From the NCBI RefSeq assembly GCF_016427505.1, contig NZ_JAELXS010000003.1, forward strand, positions 248,001-312,000: a stretch of 64,000 nt of DNA. The letters run 5' to 3'. Below the pieces are notes generated by a model. It was not told where the DNA came from, did not search any database, and was given only the letters and a program-made list of their open reading frames with translations. The translations under genes and the position numbers were made by a program. Of this stretch, positions 33,059 to 41,760 are shown piece by piece (position 1 is the stretch's first letter; the number at the start of each line of letters is the position of its first letter). The DNA is from Sphingomonas mollis. GTDB lineage: Bacteria > Pseudomonadota > Alphaproteobacteria > Sphingomonadales > Sphingomonadaceae.

Positions 33059-33808
33059 ATGGCGAATTGGTCTGATCCTCGACCCACCGCCGCGCCGTTC
33101 GGTACGACGCGCGCGCGGGCGGGTGACGCGGCCCACGACGCAGGGCTGCGCTCGTACATGCTATCGGTCTATAACTATATGGCATCGGCCGTGCTGTTGA
33201 CGGGTATCGTCGCGCTGATGTTCGCGGCCGGTGGGGCGGATTCGCCCGCCGCGCAGGTGTTCACGCAGGGCGGCATCCTGAAATATGTCATCATGTTCTC
33301 GCCGCTGGCGATCGTCTTCGCGATGAGCTTCGGCCAGGCACGGATGAGCACGGCGACGATGCAGATGCTGTTCTGGGGCTTCGCGGTCCTGATGGGTCTG
33401 TCGATGTCGACGATCTTCCTCGTCTATTCGGGCACGTCGATCGCGCAGGCGTTCTTCGCGACCGCCGCCGGTTTCGCGGCGCTGAGCCTGTACGGCTACA
33501 CGACGAAGAAGGACCTGTCGGCGTTCGGCACCTTCCTCATCATCGGCGTCGTCGGACTGCTGGTCGCCAGTGTCATCAACATGTTCGTGCAGTCCGGCCC
33601 GATGGGTCTGGTCATCAGCGCGGTCGGCGTGCTGCTGTTCGCAGGGCTGACCGCCTATGATACGCAGCGTACCAAGAACCTGTATTATCAGGTCGCCGGT
33701 ACGGACATGCAGGGCAAGGTCGTCATCATGTCGGCGCTCAGCCTGTATCTCGACTTCATCAACATGTTCATGTTCATCCTGCGCCTGTTCGGGTCCAGCC
33801 GCGACTAA
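33059..33808 (+). CDS. Bax inhibitor-1 (BI-1/YccA) family membrane protein
   Basis: A 249-residue protein with seven membrane segments between about 45 and 245. Family features are LRSYMLSVYNYMASAVLLTG near the N-terminus, the GLTAYDTQ motif, and ALSLYLDFINMFMFILRLFG at the C-terminus. The ATG at 33059 has AGGAG at a 10-nt spacing; an open frame to 32996 is rejected. A likely promoter is TTGAAA-N17-GATATT upstream. A terminator follows at 33832. Confidence 0.94.
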   Translation: MANWSDPRPTAAPFGTTRARAGDAAHDAGLRSYMLSVYNYMASAVLLTGIVALMFAAGGADSPAAQVFTQGGILKYVIMFSPLAIVFAMSFGQARMSTATMQMLFWGFAVLMGLSMSTIFLVYSGTSIAQAFFATAAGFAALSLYGYTTKKDLSAFGTFLIIGVVGLLVASVINMFVQSGPMGLVISAVGVLLFAGLTAYDTQRTKNLYYQVAGTDMQGKVVIMSALSLYLDFINMFMFILRLFGSSRD

Positions 33809-33831
33809 GCGTTACGTTGATCGATGTTTCA

Positions 33832-33867
33832 GGGGCTCGGCGGGTAACTGCCGGGCCCCTTCTCTTT
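33832..33867 (+). terminator. rho-independent terminator after the BI-1 gene
   Basis: Stem GGGGCTCGGC / GCCGGGCCCC with an 8-nt loop, followed by TTCTCTTT. It lies 23 bp past the stop. Confidence 0.8.
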
Positions 33868-33880
33868 GGGGGAAGACCGG

Positions 33881-34666
33881 ATGCGCGTGCGCCTGATGAT
33901 CGAGGCGGATCTTGATTATGCGTTGCCCGAACCCGCCGACATCCTGTTGCAGGTGGAAGTCGCGGCGATGGCCGACCAGCGGCTGGACGAACAGTCGCTG
34001 ACGATCTGGTCGGATCACCCGATCGCCGCCGTCGTCGGCGAAGAGGGGATCGGCCAGCGCAGCTGGGCGCGGGGCGAGGGGCGGTTCGTCGCCGAATATC
34101 GCGCGACGGTGACGATCGATCGCCCGCCCGTCGATCTGTCGGTCCTAAAATCGACCCCGCCGCGCGCCATCCCCGGCGCGGTCGTGCCGTACATGCTGCC
34201 CAGCCGTTACTGCCAGTCCGACCGGCTGGAGGGCTTCGTCCGCCGTACGTTCGGTGGCCTGTCGGGCGGCGCGATGGCGCAGGCGCTGCTCGACTGGACC
34301 AACGACGCGCTCGTCTATCGCGCGGGCGTCAGCGAAGGCAGCACCACCGCGCTCGACACGTTCGGCAGCCGCATGGGCGTATGCCGCGACTATGCGCATC
34401 TGCTCGTCGCCCTGGCGCGGGCGGCGGAAATCCCTGCCCGCTGCGTCGCGGCCTATGCCCCCCGCGTGGAGCCGCCGGACTTCCATGCCGTCGTCGAACT
34501 GTGGCTGGACGGCGCTTGGAGGCTGGTCGATCCCACCGGCATGGCGACGGCGGACGAGATCGCCCGCATCGGTGTCGGCCGCGATGCCACCGATATCGCC
34601 TTCATGACCGTCTTCGGCTCTGCTTTCTACCAGCGGCAACGCGTGGCCGTGACTCGTCTTGCCTGA
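33881..34666 (+). CDS. transglutaminase-like cysteine peptidase family protein
   Basis: A 261-residue protein with a beta-rich N-terminal half and a transglutaminase core at about 150-230. The predicted catalytic residues are Cys in GVCRDYAHLL, His in FHAVVELWLDG and Asp in LVDPTGM. The ATG at 33881 has GGGGGAAG upstream at 7 nt. It is related to, but not part of, the ATP-grasp operon at 55.6 kb, which has its own copy. The substrate is unknown; such proteins are usually cytoplasmic and may act on peptides. Confidence 0.88.
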   Translation: MRVRLMIEADLDYALPEPADILLQVEVAAMADQRLDEQSLTIWSDHPIAAVVGEEGIGQRSWARGEGRFVAEYRATVTIDRPPVDLSVLKSTPPRAIPGAVVPYMLPSRYCQSDRLEGFVRRTFGGLSGGAMAQALLDWTNDALVYRAGVSEGSTTALDTFGSRMGVCRDYAHLLVALARAAEIPARCVAAYAPRVEPPDFHAVVELWLDGAWRLVDPTGMATADEIARIGVGRDATDIAFMTVFGSAFYQRQRVAVTRLA

Positions 34667-34668
34667 CC

Positions 34669-34693
34669 GGAACGCGGACGCTGTCCGATCGTT
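34669..34693 (+). promoter_or_regulatory. EcfG-type general-stress promoter
   Basis: GGAAC (34669-34673), a 16-bp spacer and CGTT (34690-34693) match the alphaproteobacterial EcfG consensus exactly. It lies 37 bp before the ATG at 34730. Confidence 0.8.
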
Positions 34694-34729
34694 TTACCTC
34701 AGCAACGATATTCCGAGAGGATCAAAGTC

Positions 34730-35011
34730 ATGAACACTATCGACGATCGCGCGCTCGACAGCCTGTCGGTTGCGCCGGACGACTCTTCCGGCGGTCGCGA
34801 TCCGCGTCAGGACGCCGGCCAGGATAAATCGATCGCCAAGCGGTTGCAGAAGAACCCGGACAGCGTCGATGCCCGTCTCGACAATGGTCTGGACGAGACG
34901 ATGGACGGCAGCGATCCCGTGTCGATCTCCGAACCCAATGGCGGTGGCGAACCTGCCCCGTCGTCGGGATATGACGAAGCGGCCGAACAGGAGCGTCAGC
35001 GCGACGCCTGA
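34730..35011 (+). CDS. small acidic hydrophilic protein under EcfG-type promoter
   Basis: A 93-residue protein rich in Asp, Gly, Ser and Gln with no hydrophobic segment: for example DDRALDSL, GGRDPRQDAGQDKS and DPVSISEPNGGG. It is probably disordered, with a hydrophilin-like composition. GAGAGG lies upstream of the ATG. An exact EcfG promoter precedes it and a strong terminator follows, so it is a single-gene stress transcript. I know no defined family. Confidence 0.75.
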   Translation: MNTIDDRALDSLSVAPDDSSGGRDPRQDAGQDKSIAKRLQKNPDSVDARLDNGLDETMDGSDPVSISEPNGGGEPAPSSGYDEAAEQERQRDA

Positions 35012-35044
35012 CTCATAAGGTCCGGCGGATCATCTGACATGTTG

Positions 35045-35074
35045 CGCGGGTGCATCACGATGCGCCCGCGTTTT
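35045..35074 (+). terminator. rho-independent terminator
   Basis: A 10-bp stem beginning CGCGGGTGCA and closing TGCGCCCGCG, a 6-nt loop and four T's. It lies 33 bp past the stop of the small acidic protein. The rest of the 35012-35226 gap holds no gene that I can support. Confidence 0.85.
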
Positions 35075-35226
35075 CATATTATTCTCGGCTCGTCGCATAT
35101 CATGTTGCGGCGCAGCGGTTTTCATCGTTCCTTGTGTATCGCCGGGCCGATGCAGGAAAGGTGGCGTTAACCATCGTTCCGCTACCATCGCTTGGTTGGT
35201 TTGGCTGTTCGGGGCGGGGTGACATC

Positions 35227-35781
35227 ATGGGATCCAGAAACAAGCCGGCCCAGGGGGCGATGACGCTGGCCGAAATGAAGGAGTTCGCGGGCTTTCCCGC
35301 CTCCACGCAACGATACATCCGTCGGTCGCTGGATATCGGGCTGGATCGCGAGGACGCGATGACCCGCTGGTCGCGCGATATCGTCGAAGCCGCCAGCATT
35401 CGCGCGCAGGCGCGGCTGTATCGGTCGCTGCCCTCCCTGCGGGAGATCGTGCCGGACGACAGCGGCCTCGATTCGATCGAGCCGTTCCTCGCTCCGCTCG
35501 TCACCGTCGTCGCCTTCGATCTCGGGCAGGGGCGGCTACCCAGCTTTTCCGCCGCGCGTTTCCTGTACGAACGTCTGATCGGCGCATCGGTCCGTCCGTG
35601 GTTGCCGGCCGCCTTCTGCGCCGCGGCGGCCTTGCCGCACCTGCATCCGGAACTGCGTCGCAAGCTGCTGCAATCCATCAGCGAGGCGGCTGCGACCGCG
35701 TCCGGCTGGTCCAATCGCCAGCCGGCGTTCTTCCCCTATTGGGTCGAGAAAGTCGACACCGGCCAATCGCTGGCCAACTGA
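35227..35781 (+). CDS. hypothetical protein
   Basis: A 184-residue, mostly alpha-helical soluble protein without signal peptide. Notable segments are MTLAEMKEFAGFP, STQRYIRRSLDIGLDREDAMTRW and a middle with LPSLREIVPDDSGLD. The ATG at 35227 is preferred; a longer frame from 35050 overlaps the terminator of the previous gene. No family is recognised. It converges on the extensin-like gene with a 22-bp gap. Codon use matches the neighbours. Confidence 0.6.
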   Translation: MGSRNKPAQGAMTLAEMKEFAGFPASTQRYIRRSLDIGLDREDAMTRWSRDIVEAASIRAQARLYRSLPSLREIVPDDSGLDSIEPFLAPLVTVVAFDLGQGRLPSFSAARFLYERLIGASVRPWLPAAFCAAAALPHLHPELRRKLLQSISEAAATASGWSNRQPAFFPYWVEKVDTGQSLAN

Positions 35782-35803
35782 TCGACGGCACGGGCGTGGC
35801 GCC

Positions 35804-36535
35804 CTACCGGCAGGCCCGCCACCCCATGCTGCCGCGTGACGCCTGATCCAGATGCAGGTGATCGCGGTGGGCAGCATTGTAATCCGGCGACAACGTGGTC
35901 GAAAAAAGCCCGCAGGCGCCATCGCGCACCGTCCTCAGGAATTGCGCCGGGGCGCCGTCACCCTTCCAGTCCCGAACCACCGTGATGCGCCGGCCGTCCG
36001 TCAGGCGAAATCCGGCGATATCGACCGCGTTGGCGGTGGAATGCTCGCTCCAGTTGCCGCTGTCGCGACCATAGAGGCGCCGACAGCTATAGCTGCCGAA
36101 GTGATCGATCTGCGCGACCCGCGATCCGAAGAAGCGCTCGGCCGCCGGTTGCACGACGTTCCACTCCCACGCCGCCAGCGCCGCCGCGACCGGACAGGCG
36201 ACGCCGAGCCCGGTCGGCGCGAAGCTGATCCTTCGCGATCCGCCGGCGACGAAGCGAACGCCGTTGGCATAGCCGCATTGCCCCTCGCCCTCGCGCGGCG
36301 GCAGCGCCGTGTAGCGCACACCGGCCTTATCAAGCACCGCCCTGCACGCCGGGAAATCGTCCGTCAGCCCGGCCAGCTTGCGACCGGTGAACATCCCGAC
36401 AGGCTGTCCCAGATCGAGCGGCGTCCACGGCAAATCCTGCGGCCGCCCCCGCATCGTCGCCCATACGACGAACGCGAGCGCCAGCACGATGCCGCCGATG
36501 ACCAGAAGCCCGGCGATCCGCCGCAGCGCCCGCAT
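35804..36535 (-). CDS. extensin-like C-terminal domain protein
   Basis: A 243-residue protein with an N-terminal membrane anchor at about 7-29 (IAGLLVIGGIVLALAFVVWA) and a periplasmic extensin-like domain containing conserved Cys and His/Asp residues: CGYANGVRF, GVACPVAAALAAWE, HFGSYSCRRLYGR, STANAVDIAGFRL and HRDHLHLDQA. These resemble D-Ala-D-Ala peptidase-type metal sites. The ATG overlaps the stop of the NUDIX gene by one base (TGATG). Cell-wall action is inferred. Confidence 0.88.
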   Translation of the reverse strand: MRALRRIAGLLVIGGIVLALAFVVWATMRGRPQDLPWTPLDLGQPVGMFTGRKLAGLTDDFPACRAVLDKAGVRYTALPPREGEGQCGYANGVRFVAGGSRRISFAPTGLGVACPVAAALAAWEWNVVQPAAERFFGSRVAQIDHFGSYSCRRLYGRDSGNWSEHSTANAVDIAGFRLTDGRRITVVRDWKGDGAPAQFLRTVRDGACGLFSTTLSPDYNAAHRDHLHLDQASRGSMGWRACR

Positions 36536-37284
36536 CAGCCGCGCATCGCCGACGACAGCGGCTCGGCGGTCACCGGATAGCCCAGACCAGCGGGAATGCA
36601 GATATGCTCGACCCCGTCGCGATGTTCTGACCAAGGCACGATCGTCTGCACGGGATAGGCCGCCGCATCCCTTACGATCGACGCCACGCTCGAAAACTGC
36701 GCCAACCGCTCCAACGTCCGCCGGGTCGGGAAGATCACGTCAGCCGTGGCAAGCATCGCCTCCGCATCACGCCACGCCAGCGCCACGTTCTCGGTGCTAT
36801 CGACCGTCGCGGCAGGGGCCTCCGCCGGCAGGCTCGTCACATAGAAACGCGCATCGAACACCCGTGTCGTCTGATGCGATGGCCGCCATCGCCCGTACGG
36901 CACCAGCAGATCGGGATGGATGGTCAGGCCATGGTCGGCCAGCACCGCGCCGATCGTTTCCCCGTCATGCAGCGCCGTTCGCATCGCGGCGATGGTCGCA
37001 TCGCCCGGGGGCGGATCGATGCCGATCGCCAGCCCCACTTCCTCCAAGGTCTCACGGATCGCAGCAATCCGCGCGGCGATCCCGTCCACGTCGGCCGCCT
37101 CCAGTCCAACGGCCAGCGCACGATCGCCGGGATCGACCCGTCCACCGGGGAACACCCATGCGCCACCCGCAAACGCCATCGTCTCCGCCCGCTTCACCAT
37201 CAACAATTCGGGCGGCGAGCCCGGGGAAGGGCTGTCCCGCAGGATTATCAGGGTCGCAGCGGGAATGGGGTCAGGCAACGTCAT
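36535..37284 (-). CDS. NUDIX hydrolase (NUDT19-like)
   Basis: A 249-residue hydrolase of nucleoside-diphosphate-linked substrates. The Nudix box is split by an insertion: GGRVDPGDR, then about 20 residues, then RETLEEVGLAIG. This layout fits the NUDT19/acyl-CoA-type subgroup. It is coupled to the extensin-like gene; a shared pathway is not obvious. Confidence 0.87.
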   Translation of the reverse strand: MTLPDPIPAATLIILRDSPSPGSPPELLMVKRAETMAFAGGAWVFPGGRVDPGDRALAVGLEAADVDGIAARIAAIRETLEEVGLAIGIDPPPGDATIAAMRTALHDGETIGAVLADHGLTIHPDLLVPYGRWRPSHQTTRVFDARFYVTSLPAEAPAATVDSTENVALAWRDAEAMLATADVIFPTRRTLERLAQFSSVASIVRDAAAYPVQTIVPWSEHRDGVEHICIPAGLGYPVTAEPLSSAMRG

Positions 37285-37355
37285 CGCCCGACATAACGCG
37301 CCGCCGGGCGGATCATTCCACCGGGATCAACAATAGCTGGTGACGGAAAGGCGGG

Positions 37356-37431
37356 TGGTGGAGCCGAGGGGAATCGAACCCCTGACCTCTGCAGTGCGAT
37401 TGCAGCGCTCTCCCATCTGAGCTACGGCCCC
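37356..37431 (-). tRNA. tRNA-Ala (anticodon CGC)
   Basis: A 76-nt tRNA with acceptor GGGGCCG / CGGCTCC, anticodon stem CTGCA/TGCAG around the loop ATCGCAC (anticodon CGC, reading GCG), T arm GGGGTTCGATTCCCC and encoded CCA. Confidence 0.96.
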
Positions 37432-37583
37432 GCACCCTTCCGAATAGCCGGTCGTAACCGGATTTTTCGCCCTTAGCGACCTCGATTTCCCAATGCAACA
37501 TAGGGCGGTGTGGCGCATCGAAAATGCCCCGCGATCAGCCGACCTGGGCCCGCGACGGACCGGTGTGCGGACATCGGTAGAGG

Positions 37584-37608
37584 GGAACATCGAACCCGGA
37601 AACCCGTT
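37584..37608 (+). promoter_or_regulatory. EcfG-type general-stress promoter
   Basis: GGAAC (37584-37588), a 16-bp spacer and CGTT (37605-37608) match the EcfG consensus exactly. It lies 63 bp before the ATG at 37671. Confidence 0.8.
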
Positions 37609-37670
37609 TTTGCCAATGTATCGGGCCAGCGCCGAAGACGCGGCCGGTATGCAGGAGAATGGAGACCAAC

Positions 37671-38705
37671 ATGGGCTATGAACGCTATCCACGCGGCACC
37701 AACCCGCAAGGCGACTATTACAACCGCACCGATCCCCACGACTATGGCCGCGATTACGGCGGCGGTCGCGATTACAGCTATTCGAGCGCGCGCGATTACG
37801 CAGCGGCGGGATATGATCGCGACGACGACCGATCGCGGGACCGTTACGGCCGTCAGGAATATGGCAACCAGCGTTATGGCCAGCGCGACCAGTTCGATCG
37901 CAGCCGCGCCGGTGGCGGTTACGGCAGGCGCGATGAATATCACGGCTCCTACGCCTCGGATGGCCGTCGTTTCGAGGATGTCGGGCGCAATCGCCATGCC
38001 GACGACGACAACCGCCATGATAACCGCCAGCGTGATCGCGGGTATGGACGCCAGCCGCAGGGCTACGAATATGAGGACCGTGGGTTCTTTGCCCGCGCCG
38101 GCGACGAGGTACGCTCGTGGTTCGGCGATGACGATGCGGAACGCCGTCGCGAACTGGATTCGCGCTACGACGATCGCGGATATCGCAGTGGCGGCGGCCA
38201 GCATGACGAGCATTATGGCAGCTGGCGGTCCAGCCAGATCGCCGCGCTCGACCGCGATTATGACGAGTATCGCAACGAGAACCGCTCGCGGTTCGAAAGC
38301 GAGTTTTCGTCCTGGCGGAACAATCGCCAGACGCAGCGCGACTCGCTCAACAAGGTGACCGAACATCAGGAAGTCGTCGGGTCGGACGGCGGTCATATCG
38401 GCACCGTGGACAAGGTGCGGGGCGATCGCATCCTGTTGACAAAGAACGATGTCGACGCGGGTGGCCAGCATCACTCGATCCCGTCGAGCTGGATCAAGTC
38501 GGTCGATGACAAGGTGACGCTGAGCAAGACGGCGGACGAGGCCAAGCAGGCGTGGCGCGACGAGGATCGCAACCAGGCGATGTTCGGTTATGGCGACAAT
38601 GCCCGTAATCGCGATGACAGTCGGACCACCGCCTCGGCGAGCAAGTCGTCCGCCGATACCGGCACGGGCGGCAACCTGAACCGCAGCTTCTCCGGCACAT
38701 ACTGA
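37671..38705 (+). CDS. DUF2171 protein with long low-complexity N-terminus
   Basis: A 344-residue protein. Residues 1-230 are extremely rich in Tyr, Arg, Asp and Gly (for example GRDYGGGRDYSYSS and DRDDDRSRDRYGR), with no hydrophobic segment, and are likely disordered. The DUF2171 domain, related to PRC-barrel folds, lies at about 240-300 (VVGSDGGHIGTVDKVRGDR and SIPSSWIKSVDDKV). A Ser/Thr-rich tail ends it. The ATG at 37671 has GGAG at a 6-nt spacing; the ATG at 37659 abuts its ribosome site. An exact EcfG promoter precedes it, so desiccation or osmotic stress induction is likely. Function is unknown. Confidence 0.85.
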   Translation: MGYERYPRGTNPQGDYYNRTDPHDYGRDYGGGRDYSYSSARDYAAAGYDRDDDRSRDRYGRQEYGNQRYGQRDQFDRSRAGGGYGRRDEYHGSYASDGRRFEDVGRNRHADDDNRHDNRQRDRGYGRQPQGYEYEDRGFFARAGDEVRSWFGDDDAERRRELDSRYDDRGYRSGGGQHDEHYGSWRSSQIAALDRDYDEYRNENRSRFESEFSSWRNNRQTQRDSLNKVTEHQEVVGSDGGHIGTVDKVRGDRILLTKNDVDAGGQHHSIPSSWIKSVDDKVTLSKTADEAKQAWRDEDRNQAMFGYGDNARNRDDSRTTASASKSSADTGTGGNLNRSFSGTY

Positions 38706-38736
38706 CCGTCATCGGCGCGCGAACGTCGCTGACAGG

Positions 38737-38767
38737 AAGGTCCGGTCGCATCGGCGACCGGGCCTTT
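38737..38767 (+). terminator. rho-independent terminator
   Basis: A stem GGTCCGGTCG / CGACCGGGCC with a 6-nt loop is followed by TTTTC. It lies 34 bp past the DUF2171 gene. Confidence 0.8.
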
Positions 38768-38828
38768 TCATTTGCCTCCTGTCGCCATGGGCGGCACATC
38801 GAACCGATAACAACGAGAGGATTTGCCG

Positions 38829-39809
38829 ATGCCCCGCGCCTGGACTCTGGCGTCGCGCCCCAAGGGCACGCCGACCCCGAATGATTTCGCCCTGATCTCC
38901 GTCGATCGGCCTGAACTGGCGGATGGCGAGGTTCGGGTGGCCAATCGCTGGCTGTCGGTCGATCCCTATATGCGCGGTCGGATGAACGACGTGAAAAGCT
39001 ATGTCCCGCCCTTCGCCATCGGTGCGCCGATGGACGGCGGTGCGGTCGGCGAGGTCGTCGAAAGCCGTGATCCGTCGCTGGCGGTCGGCGATCTTGTCCA
39101 GCACATGTTCGGCTGGCGTGACGAGGCGGTCGGGCCGGCGGCGGCCTTCATCAAGCTGCCGGCGATCGATGCGCCGCCGCAGGCGTTTCTGGGCCAGCTC
39201 GGCATGCCCGGCATGACCGCCTATTGGGGTCTGCTCGCGGTGGCGGAGGCCAAAGAGGGCGATACCGTGTTCGTCTCGGCGGCGGCCGGCGCCGTCGGAT
39301 CGACCGTGGTGCAGGTCGCCAAGGCAAAGGGCATGACCGTGATCGGTTCCGCGGGCGGCGCGGCGAAGGGCGAATGGGTCCGCTCGCTCGGCGCCGATGC
39401 GGTGATCGATTACAAGGCGGGCAGCGTGGTGGAGGCGCTGGGCAAGGCGGCCCCCAAGGGGATCGACGTCTATTTCGATAACGTCGGCGGTGACCATCTG
39501 GATGCCGCGCTCGCCCATGCCCGCCCTCGTGCGCGTTTCGCGATCTGCGGCATGATCGACGTGTATAACGACGCCAAGCCGACCCAGTTGAAATATCTCG
39601 CCCGTCTCATCGGCAATCGCATCCAGATGCGGGGCTTCATCGTGTCCGACTTCATGTCCCGCACCGCCGAATTCTATCAGGACATGGCGATCTTGTCAGG
39701 CACGCTGAAGCGGGAGGAAACCGTCCATGACGGGCTGGACGCGATGCCCGACGCCTTTCTAGGTTTGTTCACGGGCGGCAACACCGGCAAGATGCTGGTC
39801 AAACTCTGA
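38829..39809 (+). CDS. NADP-dependent oxidoreductase (zinc-independent MDR, CurA-like)
   Basis: A 326-residue medium-chain reductase of the leukotriene B4 dehydrogenase/CurA type. Features are SVDPYMRGRMND, the cofactor loop SAAAGAVGSTVVQVAKAKG, GADAVIDYKAG and DVYFDNVGGDHLDAAL. No zinc-binding cysteines are seen. The ATG at 38829 has GAGAGG at 8 nt; an in-frame TTG at 38823 is less likely. These enzymes reduce the double bond of alpha,beta-unsaturated carbonyls. Single gene; monocistronic by its flanking hairpins. Confidence 0.93.
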   Translation: MPRAWTLASRPKGTPTPNDFALISVDRPELADGEVRVANRWLSVDPYMRGRMNDVKSYVPPFAIGAPMDGGAVGEVVESRDPSLAVGDLVQHMFGWRDEAVGPAAAFIKLPAIDAPPQAFLGQLGMPGMTAYWGLLAVAEAKEGDTVFVSAAAGAVGSTVVQVAKAKGMTVIGSAGGAAKGEWVRSLGADAVIDYKAGSVVEALGKAAPKGIDVYFDNVGGDHLDAALAHARPRARFAICGMIDVYNDAKPTQLKYLARLIGNRIQMRGFIVSDFMSRTAEFYQDMAILSGTLKREETVHDGLDAMPDAFLGLFTGGNTGKMLVKL

Positions 39810-39843
39810 CGGCGCTGTCCTACAGGGTCCCGATTTGCTATTT

Positions 39844-39869
39844 TCGGCTCCGGCGATGGCCGGAGCCGA
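39844..39869. terminator. terminator-like hairpin between convergent genes
   Basis: An 11-bp perfect stem TCGGCTCCGGC / GCCGGAGCCGA with a GATG loop. It lacks a T-tract on either side but lies between the ends of two convergent genes. It is preceded at 39816 by TGTCCTACA, the same 9-mer that opens element D. Confidence 0.5.
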
Positions 39870-39935
39870 TATCGACTGCTTAGGTCGATCGGGCAATAAA
39901 GACGTTTGAGTGCGAACTTCTGTGAAGTTCGATTC

Positions 39936-40847
39936 TCAATAAGCTCCCGAGAACGTATCGCACTTGGCCGGATCACCCGTCTCCATCCCGATACGCAGCC
40001 ATTTCATCCGCTGTGCCGACGTGCCATGCGTGAAGCTGTCGGGAACGACCCGGCCCTGACCTTCCCGCTGCAACGTGTCGTCACCGATCGCCCGCGCCGC
40101 GGTCATGCCCTCTTCGATATCGCCGGGATCGAGCCGGTCACGATTGGCTGCCGCCCAGACACCGGCATAGCAATCCGCCTGCAATTCGAGCCGCACCGAC
40201 ATGGCATTGCCTTCGGCCTCGCTAGACCGCGCCTGCGCCTGCTGCACCTGAGTCGATGTGCCGAGCAGGTTCTGAATGTGGTGGCCGAATTCATGCGCGA
40301 TCACATAATATTGCGCAAAATCGCCCTTCGCGCCGAACTTCGTCGCGAGTTCGTTGAAGAAGCTCGTGTCGAGATAGACGCCCCGATCCGTCGGGCAATA
40401 GAACGGCCCCATCGCCGCCTGCGCCGCGCCGCAGCCTGATCGACCCGATCCGCCATAGAATTGCAGAGACGGCGCCTGGAACGGCTGGTTCGACTTGGCG
40501 AAGATCGCTTCCCATGTATGCTCCGCCGAACTGAATGCGTTGCAGGCCGCCTTGCTCTCCGCATCGACACGGCACGCGGTCGCCGCCTCGCTGCCGCCAC
40601 TGCTGCCCGGAGCGGTACGCGTGACCGGGGCAGAACCTTGGCCGCCGCCGTTGATAAGCGACAGCGGGTTCATGCCGAGCACCGCCAATATGATGAGCAC
40701 CACGACGATCCCACCGCAGCCAAACCGGCTGCCGATCAGTGGCAACAGGCCGAACAGCAACCCGCCGCCACCGCCACCGCCGAAACCACCGCCTTCACCC
40801 CGCTGGTCGCCGACGTTGATGTTGGGATCGTAATCGTCGAGCCGCAT
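39936..40847 (-). CDS. neutral zinc metallopeptidase (YpfJ-like)
   Basis: A 303-residue membrane-anchored peptidase. A glycine-rich N-terminus (GEGGGFGGGGGGGLLFGLL) precedes a membrane segment at about 45-62, and the periplasmic domain holds the zinc motif HEFGHHIQ with a downstream LQADCYAG region. Cysteines in RSGCG, YCPTD and the C-terminal CDTFSGAY suggest disulfides. This matches the YpfJ/zinc-metallopeptidase family. The ATG at 40847 gives MRLDDYDPN, typical for it. Confidence 0.93.
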   Translation of the reverse strand: MRLDDYDPNINVGDQRGEGGGFGGGGGGGLLFGLLPLIGSRFGCGGIVVVLIILAVLGMNPLSLINGGGQGSAPVTRTAPGSSGGSEAATACRVDAESKAACNAFSSAEHTWEAIFAKSNQPFQAPSLQFYGGSGRSGCGAAQAAMGPFYCPTDRGVYLDTSFFNELATKFGAKGDFAQYYVIAHEFGHHIQNLLGTSTQVQQAQARSSEAEGNAMSVRLELQADCYAGVWAAANRDRLDPGDIEEGMTAARAIGDDTLQREGQGRVVPDSFTHGTSAQRMKWLRIGMETGDPAKCDTFSGAY

Positions 40848-40974
40848 GAAGTATCGCCTGATCGTTGCGCTGGTGAAATGCTTGAGGTCACTTGTCGGTT
40901 GCAAGCGTTGATCGGGATACGGCTTGCCGCCATGCTCGACGGGCGGTCATCACGGACGGAACAGGGAGAACGAT

Positions 40975-41760
40975 ATGCTGCTGAAGGGCAAGACGGCGCT
41001 GGTCACGGGATCGACATCGGGTATCGGCCTTGCCTTTGCGCGCGCCTTCGCCGCCGAGGGCGCAGCCGTCGTCATCAACGGTTTCGGCGACGCCGGTGCG
41101 ATCGAGCACATTCGCGCCGAGCTGGCCGATACCAGCGGCGCCATTACCCTGTACGATCCGGCCGACATGTCGAAACCAGACGAGATCGCGGCGCTGGTCG
41201 ATCGGACGGTGGCGGAGACGGGCGGATGCGACATCGTCGTCGCCAATGCCGGCGTCCAGCACGTGTCGCCGATCGTCGATTTCCCGACCGACAAATGGGA
41301 TGCGATCATCGCCATCAACCTGTCTTCCGCCTTCCACCTGATGCACGCGGCGATCCCGGTGATGAAGGCGAAGGGGTGGGGGCGAATCATCACCACCGCG
41401 TCCGCTCACTCGCTCATCGCCAGTCCGAACAAGTCCGCCTATGTCGCCGCCAAGCACGGCGTGGCGGGGCTGACCAAGGCCGCCGCCCTGGAGGTCGCGC
41501 GCGATGGCATCACCGTCAATTGCATCTCGCCGGGATATGTCTGGACGCCGCTCGTCGAGAACCAGATACCCGACACGATGAAGGCGCGGGGCCTGACACG
41601 CGAACAGGTGATGAACGATGTCCTGCTCGCTGCCCAGCCGACCAAGGAATTCGTGACCCCCGAACAGGTCGCTGCCTTCGGCCTGTTCCTTTGCCGGGAC
41701 GAGGCGGCATCGATCACCGGCGCGAACCTGTCGATGGATGGTGGCTGGACCGCGGCATGA
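40975..41760 (+). CDS. 3-hydroxybutyrate dehydrogenase, SDR family
   Basis: A 261-residue short-chain dehydrogenase. It has TGSTSGIGLAFARAFAAEG (cofactor motif), NAGVQHVSPI, the catalytic SAYVAAKHG and NCISPGYVWTPLVE. The NAGVQHV and VWTPLVE segments match D-3-hydroxybutyrate dehydrogenases that connect poly-hydroxybutyrate turnover with acetoacetate. CAGGGAG precedes the ATG. Its stop overlaps the next gene start (ATGA). Confidence 0.9.
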   Translation: MLLKGKTALVTGSTSGIGLAFARAFAAEGAAVVINGFGDAGAIEHIRAELADTSGAITLYDPADMSKPDEIAALVDRTVAETGGCDIVVANAGVQHVSPIVDFPTDKWDAIIAINLSSAFHLMHAAIPVMKAKGWGRIITTASAHSLIASPNKSAYVAAKHGVAGLTKAAALEVARDGITVNCISPGYVWTPLVENQIPDTMKARGLTREQVMNDVLLAAQPTKEFVTPEQVAAFGLFLCRDEAASITGANLSMDGGWTAA

